From: Rhodobacteraceae bacterium (ex Bugula neritina AB1)
Lineage (GTDB): Bacteria; Pseudomonadota; Alphaproteobacteria; Rhodobacterales; Rhodobacteraceae
DNA: 64,000 nt
NCBI GenBank assembly: GCA_001730095.1
Contig: MDLF01000060.1
Location: forward strand, 59,851-123,850
Reading direction: 5' to 3'
Notes under the pieces: model-generated
What the model was told of the DNA's origin: nothing
Database searches by the model: none
Seen by the model: the letters and a program-made list of their open reading frames with translations, nothing else
Made by a program: the position numbers and the translations under genes
In this document: in pieces, positions 63,953 through 64,000 of the stretch
Position numbering within the stretch: position 1 is the stretch's first letter
Layout: each line of letters starts with the position of its first letter

Positions 63953-64000
63953 TATTCGGGTGCGTGAAGTTACGGCTTGCCCTGCAGCTGCGCTAACGGG

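Noticed and set aside
63692..63967. Plus-strand open frame opposite the small hypothetical gene
   Set aside because: Its composition is Phe-, Cys- and Asn-rich and unlike a protein; the minus-strand frame has a normal charged composition.

Overview
The window looks like a chromosomal segment of a Roseobacter-clade alphaproteobacterium (Rhodobacteraceae). I base this on the high GC content, several TRAP transporters, 5-aminolevulinate synthase (HemA) with an FnrL-type site, an RTX protein with a Hint domain, Bpt-type leucyltransferase, SufT, and a repeated intergenic hairpin element (consensus core CCCGGRGTATTT). A genus such as Leisingera, Phaeobacter or Ruegeria is inference only.

Layout. 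1-2589: end of a DctPQM C4-dicarboxylate-type TRAP operon. 2756-5871: minus-strand tpiA, an A-type Fe-S carrier, a secreted glycerophosphodiester phosphodiesterase and sufT. 6113-6865: an outer-membrane protein, followed by a perfect 24-bp tandem duplication. 7190-15360: an accessory catabolic cluster of a LysR regulator, a LivGF-SBP-LivH importer, an acyl-CoA dehydrogenase, an MDR oxidoreductase and an acyl-CoA ligase. Inside it livH is cut off after about 246 codons and joined directly to an acyl-CoA dehydrogenase gene that lacks its 5' part, and livM is missing, so the importer looks broken. 15477-23761: NfeD-like/SPFH pair, tgt, a 50-aa membrane protein, a secreted protein, lon, a GC-rich hairpin field, and a Leu/Glu-type dehydrogenase divergent from an Lrp regulator. 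23996-25183: two tRNA-Val genes (CAC, TAC) and one tRNA-Asp (GTC). 25230-37358: small proteins, M20 dipeptidase, hemA, a RodZ-like protein, ispG, DsbA-like and M48 proteases, an aminotransferase, an AmiC amidase and a CpdA-like phosphodiesterase. 37490-44960: mrcA (PBP1A), a convergent RTX-Hint protein, prfB with a 19-bp terminator stem, and a DUF2189 membrane protein. 44963-48957: an XRE regulator, a degenerate cold-shock-like protein, and ilvI-ilvN preceded by a complete attenuator whose leader peptide carries Leu-Val-Val-Ile-Val codons. 49158-60454: a HalD-like oxygenase, a Tat-exported metallo-hydrolase, MltB, and a signalling and transport module (GAF-LuxR, NarL-type regulator, Cache histidine kinase, divergent TakP-like TRAP operon with a 784-aa DctM). 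60607-62909: VOC protein, bpt, RDD protein and DUF2852 protein.

The right end (62910-64000) is patchy. It holds two copies of a 19-bp near-palindrome, 22-bp-spaced repeats that resemble transposon-end binding sites, the 3' remnant of a formyltransferase gene, and an AT-richer stretch with one small unknown gene. This looks like the edge of an integrated element.

The most informative observations are the livH/acyl-CoA dehydrogenase deletion junction, the intact ilv attenuator, the two tandem-repeat sites that flank atypical DNA, and sequence oddities in conserved motifs (LivG signature, IlvI GEA motif).
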